This document shows positions 6,487-10,944 of a stretch of DNA of 10,944 bases, in pieces. The notes under the pieces are model-generated. The model was not told where the DNA came from, did no database searches, and worked only from the letters and a program-made list of their open reading frames with translations. Origin of the DNA: Bifidobacteriaceae bacterium (GTDB taxonomy: Bacteria > Actinomycetota > Actinomycetes > Actinomycetales > Bifidobacteriaceae); assembly GCA_031260825.1 (NCBI GenBank), contig JAISKS010000028.1, forward strand, positions 1 through 10,944. The letters run 5' to 3'. The position numbers were made by a program, and so were the translations under genes. Within the stretch, counting starts at the first letter, position 1, and each line of letters begins with the position of its first letter.

Positions 6487-7566
6487 ATGGCATTTAATTA
6501 CAAAAATATTGGTGACAAAACACTATTAGTTTATAAAGTTGACGCTGGAGAAGATATCGATACAGTATCATCAAACGTACTTTCTTTCGATGATATAAAG
6601 GGTCTAGCTCCATTTTCAAAATCATCACTTTCAGGCGAAACTATGTTTGCTTATGATGTTACATCTATGGTTTCTCTTCGTACATACATTAAAACAGTTG
6701 CGAAAGAAAAAGACATCCTAGAAGTTATTCGTAATATCGCTACTACTTTTGTTGAATTAGGTTTATATTTACTTGAAGCAGATCAAATTGTTGGATCTCT
6801 AGACTTAATCTATGTTAACACACATAATCGCCGTACATCGATGATTTATTTACCAATCAACCGCGAAAACAAATTAACAAAGAAATTACTTATTCTTAAT
6901 GTTTGTAAAGCTTACGACAAATCAAAATACACTAAAGAAAGCCCACTAGGTCAATTAATCGAAGAATTATACAAACCAGAACAAATCACTTTCGAAGAGT
7001 TCTTAAAATTAATTACTCGTTTATTCTTAGACGCTCGTGCACTTGAAGAAGGAAAAGCTCTTCCATCTCAACAAGCTGCTCAAAGACCAGCACCTGTACA
7101 ACAAGCTGCTGCTCAATTTAATGTAAATGGACCTATTCCTGGTGTTGCTCCTCAAGCGGCTCCTGTAGTACCACAACAAGCTGCTCCAGCTATGCCACAA
7201 CCAGCACCTGCTGCTCCTGCTCCTGCTCCTGCTGCTCCACAACCAGCTCCAGCTCCAGCCGTTCCTGCTCCAGCTCCAGCTCCTGCTGCTCCAGCTCCTG
7301 CTGCTCCAGCTGCACCAAAACCAGCAACTCCAGCTCCTGCTGCACCTGCTGCACCTGCTGCACCTGCTGCTCCAGCACTTTCTAAAAAAGAACAAAAAGA
7401 ACTTGAGCATAAGAAAAAGCTAGAAGAAAAAGAAGCAGCTAAAGCTGCTAAGAAGAATAAGATGGCTCCAGGCGCTGAACCAGCTGCGGAAGCTCCAAAG
7501 ATTCCAGGACAAATCCCTGGTGCTGCAGCTCCACTTCCAACTGGTTTACCAGGACAATCAAAATAA
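6487..7566 (+). CDS. DUF6382-like cytoplasmic protein with Ala/Pro-rich linker
   Basis: A 359-residue protein without signal peptide or membrane segment. Residues 1-190 are globular; the stretch from SFDDIKGLAPFS (33-44) through MFAYDVTSMVSLRTYI (53-68) to LDLIYVN (105-111) and MIYLPINREN (119-128) resembles DUF6382, which from memory sits N-terminal to FHA domains in Firmicutes and may share the pseudokinase-like fold of EssB/YukC. Residues 191-297 are an Ala/Pro/Gln linker (runs of PAPAP and PAAPAAP). Residues 298-326 are a Lys/Glu-rich helix, and a Pro/Gly/Ala tail follows. It is first in the operon and is followed 30 bases later by an FHA gene, so the two may be the separated halves of a DUF6382-FHA protein. 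The linker is built almost only from GCT/GCA and CCA/CCT codons. The domain assignment is the least certain part. Confidence 0.75.
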   Translation: MAFNYKNIGDKTLLVYKVDAGEDIDTVSSNVLSFDDIKGLAPFSKSSLSGETMFAYDVTSMVSLRTYIKTVAKEKDILEVIRNIATTFVELGLYLLEADQIVGSLDLIYVNTHNRRTSMIYLPINRENKLTKKLLILNVCKAYDKSKYTKESPLGQLIEELYKPEQITFEEFLKLITRLFLDARALEEGKALPSQQAAQRPAPVQQAAAQFNVNGPIPGVAPQAAPVVPQQAAPAMPQPAPAAPAPAPAAPQPAPAPAVPAPAPAPAAPAPAAPAAPKPATPAPAAPAAPAAPAAPALSKKEQKELEHKKKLEEKEAAKAAKKNKMAPGAEPAAEAPKIPGQIPGAAAPLPTGLPGQSK

Positions 7567-7596
7567 GCCACATAATATATTAATTTAGGAGTAAAA

Positions 7597-8442
7597 ATGG
7601 GATTATTCGATTCACTTTTTAAAAAGAAAGATAAAGGCGAGCCAAAACCTAAGAAAGAGAAAAAGGCTAAAAAAGGCAAAAAAGGTGCTGTACCAGCTGC
7701 TGTTAATGTAGCCGCTACACCAGGCCTTCAAGCACCAGCTATACCTGATGCTACAGCTAATGCAATTGCTCAACAACAAGGTGGTTTCGGTGAAACTATG
7801 GTTCTTACTGATTTCGCTGGCATGCCAGGAATGGACTCTGCGGCTGAAGTTGTAAAAGAAAACGGAAAATTAGTACATGTTGCTGACGGTGCTGTGATTG
7901 AAATCACACGTGAATCTTTCTCAGTTGGACGTAGTGCTGAATATAATGACTATGTGATTGATTGGAATACAAATATTTCTACAACTCACGGTCTAATTCA
8001 ACGAATCGAAGATATTTTCGTTCTTCAAGATCTAAATTCAAGAAATAAAGTTTATCATAATAATGTTGAACTTTCTCCTATGGATCCTGTAACTCTTGCT
8101 GATGGTGATAGCGTTAAATTCGCTGATGAAGAATATATTTTCCATATGCCTTCTGATTTAGTTGCTGCTGCTCCAGCTCCAGTAGCTGCACCAGCTGCAC
8201 CAGCTGCTCCAGCTTACGATCCAAACGCATTTGCTGCTCCAGCTCCAGCTCCAGTAGCTGTACCAGTTGCAGGAGATCCAGCAGTAGCACCAGTTTCTAT
8301 GCCTAACCCATTTGCGGCAGGCGAAGTACCAACTGCAGCTCCAGCAATGCCAGGATACCCAGCACCTGCTCCTGCTCCAATGCCAGGATATCCAGCACCA
8401 GCTCCAGCTCCAGCTTACCCTGCTGTACCACCTGTACAATAG
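7597..8442 (+). CDS. FHA-domain phosphothreonine-binding protein
   Basis: A 281-residue cytoplasmic protein with AGGAG at 7587-7591, five bases before the ATG. Residues 9-30 are strongly basic (KKKDKGEPKPKKEKKAKKGK). Residues 62-75 hold FGETMVL, close to the ETTxxF/GETTVL segments phosphorylated on Thr in GarA/OdhI-type FHA proteins; Thr67 is the candidate. The FHA domain spans about 98-185 with the expected binding residues: Gly111-Arg112 (SVGRS), Ser128 and His131 (ISTTHG), and Asn147/Asn150 (DLNSRN), then ADGDSVKFADEEYIF. Residues 190-281 are an Ala/Pro-rich tail with two MPGYPAPAPAP copies. FHA domains bind phosphothreonine peptides; the partner kinase is not in the window. An interaction with the upstream DUF6382-like protein through the matching Ala/Pro-rich regions is inferred. 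Confidence 0.9.
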   Translation: MGLFDSLFKKKDKGEPKPKKEKKAKKGKKGAVPAAVNVAATPGLQAPAIPDATANAIAQQQGGFGETMVLTDFAGMPGMDSAAEVVKENGKLVHVADGAVIEITRESFSVGRSAEYNDYVIDWNTNISTTHGLIQRIEDIFVLQDLNSRNKVYHNNVELSPMDPVTLADGDSVKFADEEYIFHMPSDLVAAAPAPVAAPAAPAAPAYDPNAFAAPAPAPVAVPVAGDPAVAPVSMPNPFAAGEVPTAAPAMPGYPAPAPAPMPGYPAPAPAPAYPAVPPVQ

Positions 8443-8475
8443 TCATTAAATCCAGCATTACCAAATAAATTAATA

Positions 8476-8781
8476 ATGCTAAATACTAACGAATCTGTTA
8501 CAGGAAATACATACACAATTGAACTTGAAGGACGCCTAGATAGCGTTACAAGTTCTGATTTTAAAGCGAGAATAGCTGAGCTTCAAGAAGCAAAAAATGA
8601 TATTGTGCTTGATCTGAAAAAATTGGATTTTCTTAGTTCTGCGGGTTTACAAATCTTAGTAATGGCTTATAAAAAGGCACATGAACAAAAAGAAACTATT
8701 AAGTTTTCAATTGTAAATCCACAGGATTCTGTAGTGGCTGTAATAAAATTAACAAGCCTAGAGCGCATTTTAGAAAATTAA
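8476..8781 (+). CDS. STAS-domain anti-sigma factor antagonist (SpoIIAA/RsbV type)
   Basis: A 101-residue single STAS domain of normal family length. Seen: an N-terminal strand YTIELEGRLD (13-22), IVLDLKKLDFLSSAGLQILV (43-62), and a C-terminal VVAVIKLTSLERIL segment. The SSAGL motif matches the DSSGL/DSTGL phosphorylation site of SpoIIAA and RsbV, with Ser55 as the likely phospho-acceptor, although the usual Asp before it is Ser54. In the family, phosphorylation by an anti-sigma kinase inactivates the antagonist and a PP2C phosphatase restores it. The next gene encodes both kinds of domain, six bases downstream. No Shine-Dalgarno sequence precedes the ATG in the 33-base gap from the FHA gene. 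Confidence 0.92.
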   Translation: MLNTNESVTGNTYTIELEGRLDSVTSSDFKARIAELQEAKNDIVLDLKKLDFLSSAGLQILVMAYKKAHEQKETIKFSIVNPQDSVVAVIKLTSLERILEN

Positions 8782-8787
8782 TATTAA

Positions 8788-10392
8788 GTGAACAAATTAA
8801 AAAAGTTTTATAATAATAGTTCGATTTCGAAAAAAATCTATCTGCAAACTATTGTAGTTGCGATTACTACTTTATTATTATTTGCGATATTTATTTTATC
8901 TAGCCTCATTTATCAGTATAATTACGCGAAAAAAATCGGTACTGAATCGACCGCAAATACTGACGCAAAATTAACTGAAATACTTAGCAAATATAATGTC
9001 GATAATTCTGAAACTTCTCAGCTCACCAATCTTATTAATGAAAATAATCAGCAAATAATTAATTCAATTGAGAATAATATTTATATAGTATTAATTCTTA
9101 GTATGATATTAATCGCTCTCCTAATATTTATAACGTATAAATCTTCAAAAAAACTGTCGAAAAAGATTGCTAAGCCTATAAATGAGATTGCAAATCAACT
9201 AGAGATTTCGAAAATCAATAATAACCGCACTGATGCAGAGTTACAAATCGCTTCTGAAATTCAGACAGGCTTTCTAGCAAAGCCTCTGCCCGCATTTCCT
9301 CATAGAAATGATGTTTTATTATATGCCGATATGATCCCCGCAAATGTTGTTGGTGGTGATTTGTACGATTATTTTGAAATTGATGATGACCATATAGCCC
9401 TTGTAATTGCTGATGTTTCGGGCAAGGGAATTTCTGCTGCAATGTTTATGCTTGTCACAAAAACTATTTTGGAGAACCAAGCAAAAGATAATTCTAATCC
9501 AAAATCAGTCCTTTCAAATGCTAATAAAATACTCGCTACTAATAATGAGGCTGGTATGTTTGCGACCTGCTTTTTCGTAGTTATTAATACTAAAACTGGC
9601 GACTGTGAATATGCTAATGCTGGACATAATTTGCCAATAATTGTCCGAAATAATTCAAATATTACTGAGTTTATTGGCGATGTGAAATCAGTTCCGCTTG
9701 GAATTTTTGAAGATACAAAATATCAAACAGGTAAATTTCACCTTGATATTGACGATCGATTAATCATGTATACTGATGGCGTCACAGACACGTTTAACGA
9801 TCATAATCAAGAATATGGTACGGATAACCTCGTAAAGTTCATTGATTCTCGCCAATTTACAAAAATTTCTACCATTACAGCAACGAATGCACTTGTACGC
9901 GATTTGCAAATTCACTCCAAAAACACTGAGCAATTCGATGATATTACGGTACTTTTATTTGCTAGAACTGAGAATAATAGCTTTCACCAGATCAATATTA
10001 CTCCAGAAATAGAATGTTTAAATGATATTTTACTCTTTTTAGATGCCAATATATCGCATGTACAGCCTGCTACGAGAAATAATATCGAATTGATCGTCGA
10101 TGAGGTTTTCGCCAATATTGTTAACTATTCCTTCAAAGATGTACCGGATTATTTGCATGAAATTGTATCTGTAGGGATCGATTTTCAAAGCGATAATATT
10201 GAATTAAAATTTATATATGGTGGTACAGCTTTTGACCCTACAAAATCTACCACTACAGGCCTTAGTGAAGATATTTCCAAGCGAGATATTGGAGGTCTCG
10301 GGATTCATATCATCAAGCAATTAAGTACATCTTTAAAATACGAAAGAACTAATGAAAAAAATATATTCATAGTAAATCTTAAGGATGAATAA
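8788..10392 (+). CDS. Membrane PP2C phosphatase (RsbU/SpoIIE type) fused to RsbW-like ATPase
   Basis: A 534-residue membrane protein. The GTG start is chosen because it lies six bases after the STAS stop and keeps the first membrane segment (about 20-42); the first internal ATG would remove it. A second segment is at about 98-117, leaving some 55 residues outside, then a short HAMP-like linker. The SpoIIE-type PP2C domain (about 150-392) has its metal-binding acids: VVGGDLYDYF (Asp191, Asp194), IADVSGKG (Asp209), MYTDGVTD (Asp330) and FDDIT (Asp384/385), so it should be active. The C-terminal HATPase domain (about 402-534) has an N box (ELIVDEVFANIVNYSF, Glu439/Asn443) and GGLGIHI (502-508), but the usual Asp of the DxG adenine-binding box is Tyr477 (YGGTAFDP). 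It probably dephosphorylates the adjacent STAS protein; kinase activity is doubtful. Confidence 0.92.
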   Translation: MNKLKKFYNNSSISKKIYLQTIVVAITTLLLFAIFILSSLIYQYNYAKKIGTESTANTDAKLTEILSKYNVDNSETSQLTNLINENNQQIINSIENNIYIVLILSMILIALLIFITYKSSKKLSKKIAKPINEIANQLEISKINNNRTDAELQIASEIQTGFLAKPLPAFPHRNDVLLYADMIPANVVGGDLYDYFEIDDDHIALVIADVSGKGISAAMFMLVTKTILENQAKDNSNPKSVLSNANKILATNNEAGMFATCFFVVINTKTGDCEYANAGHNLPIIVRNNSNITEFIGDVKSVPLGIFEDTKYQTGKFHLDIDDRLIMYTDGVTDTFNDHNQEYGTDNLVKFIDSRQFTKISTITATNALVRDLQIHSKNTEQFDDITVLLFARTENNSFHQINITPEIECLNDILLFLDANISHVQPATRNNIELIVDEVFANIVNYSFKDVPDYLHEIVSVGIDFQSDNIELKFIYGGTAFDPTKSTTTGLSEDISKRDIGGLGIHIIKQLSTSLKYERTNEKNIFIVNLKDE

Positions 10393-10944
10393 ATGCAATA
10401 TGAAATTCTTGATATTCGAGATTTTTCCTCAGAGTATTTTGATGAAAAGTTGGATATGCTACCGCTTACACTGCAAAAAAGCATCCAACAATTTAAAAAT
10501 CAAAATGATCAGTATACTAGAATTCTAGCTTATACTACACTTGCCAAACTACTAAAAATAGACCCAATTAATCTTATTTTTGAAAGATTAGAACACGGAA
10601 AACCATACTTATACACTGTCATTCCTGCGGAAGCAGGAATCCATGACAAAAATGTCAACTTCAACATCTCCCATACAAAAAACTACATATTAGTCGCTGT
10701 TTCTGACAGTGAAATAGGCGTAGACATAGAAGAACTACCTGACTTTTCTATGCTCGACTTAAAAAATGTTTTTACCGAAAATGAAATCGAGAACCAAACA
10801 GAGCAATACCTCCTAAAAATCTGGACAATGAAAGAATCCTATTTAAAATGCCGCGGAATAGGATTAACAGGCCTAGACACTATAAACATCACGAATCTAT
10901 CAGAACTAGATATACTCACAAATCTCCCAGCCAACTATAAAATT
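10393..10944 (+). CDS. Sfp-type 4'-phosphopantetheinyl transferase, 3' end cut by the window
   Basis: 184 residues are present with no stop before the window ends; Sfp-type enzymes are usually about 200-230 long, so most of the gene is here. The ATG directly follows the TAA of the phosphatase gene, with AAGGA at 10381-10385, so it is the last visible operon member. Family motifs in order: GKPYL (69-73), FNISHT (90-95), IGVDIEE (108-114, metal-binding Asp111/Glu113) and WTMKESYLKCRGIGL (144-158, Glu148 and Lys152). It would transfer phosphopantetheine from CoA to a carrier-protein Ser. Residues 76-84 (VIPAEAGIH) are encoded by a palindromic repeat inserted in frame between the first two motifs, where Sfp has a shorter loop. 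No carrier protein or synthase is visible nearby, so its substrate is unknown. Confidence 0.93.
   Translation, partial: MQYEILDIRDFSSEYFDEKLDMLPLTLQKSIQQFKNQNDQYTRILAYTTLAKLLKIDPINLIFERLEHGKPYLYTVIPAEAGIHDKNVNFNISHTKNYILVAVSDSEIGVDIEELPDFSMLDLKNVFTENEIENQTEQYLLKIWTMKESYLKCRGIGLTGLDTINITNLSELDILTNLPANYKI
10618..10641. repeat. Palindromic repeat inserted in frame in the phosphopantetheinyl transferase gene
   Basis: One full unit of the same element as at 6164-6187: arms GTCATTCCTGC (10618-10628) and GCAGGAATC (10633-10641), with loop GGAA instead of GAAA. Its 24-base length keeps the frame and it is read as VIPAEAGI. It lies in a loop between two conserved motifs rather than within either. In-frame palindromic elements within genes are known in Rickettsia (RPE). 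Confidence 0.9.

Noticed and set aside
7027..7679. Antisense reading frames of 127 and 175 codons opposite the Ala/Pro-coding region
   Set aside because: They arise from GCT/CCA-rich low-complexity DNA on the coding strand; their products are Ser/Trp/Cys or Gly/Ala monotony with no start signals.
8158..8439. Antisense frame opposite the FHA protein tail
   Set aside because: Trp/Ser-rich shadow of the Ala/Pro-rich coding strand with no start or domain evidence.
14..10944. Alternative genetic code with TGA read as Gly or Trp
   Set aside because: No in-frame TGA occurs in any of the long genes, and Trp is encoded by TGG throughout. The lack of TGA stops among the nine complete genes (all TAA or TAG) can be explained by AT-rich stop preference.

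Overview
An AT-rich bacterial window with all genes on the + strand. The long reading frames contain no in-frame TGA, every visible stop is TAA or TAG, and Trp is TGG, so nothing suggests recoding. The lineage is uncertain. The surface-protein style (IPT/TIG plus LamG-like modules, single N-terminal membrane segments, no outer-membrane features) and the FHA/STAS/SpoIIE signalling genes fit a monoderm-type bacterium. Patescibacteria (Saccharibacteria-like) or a host-associated Firmicutes-like lineage are my best guesses, at low confidence.

Region 1 (14-6125) is a run of five exported or membrane-anchored proteins. The first is a 963-residue protein in which a LamG-like domain appears to be inserted inside an IPT/TIG domain, twice, followed by an uninterrupted TIG domain. 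Three paralogues of about 200 residues follow. Each has an N-terminal membrane segment, phage-tail-fibre-type repeats (GGTG...LGLG...LPIANGG) and a shared C-terminal domain I do not recognise. The fifth is a 421-residue protein whose exported part is three tandem repeats of about 124 residues, also resembling tail-fibre beta domains. The first two genes appear to have leaderless transcripts: the -10 box lies six bases before an ATG in both.

Region 2 (6126-6486) is intergenic. It holds a nested cluster of palindromic repeats (GTCATTCCTGC / GCAGGAATC arms), an inverted-repeat set that can fold in two mutually exclusive ways, a perfect 11-bp dyad, and an extended -10 promoter for the next operon.

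Region 3 (6487-10944) is a cytoplasmic and membrane signalling operon: a DUF6382-like protein with a long Ala/Pro linker; an FHA protein with a GETMVL motif that may be phosphorylated; a STAS anti-anti-sigma-type protein; a membrane protein fusing a SpoIIE/RsbU-type PP2C phosphatase to an RsbW-like ATPase; and a partial Sfp-type phosphopantetheinyl transferase. The first two look like a split version of a DUF6382-FHA protein. The STAS and phosphatase/ATPase genes look like a partner-switching module without a visible sigma factor. The transferase gene carries one copy of the same palindromic repeat inserted in frame between two conserved motifs. No tRNA, rRNA, CRISPR array, transposase or complete prophage is visible.
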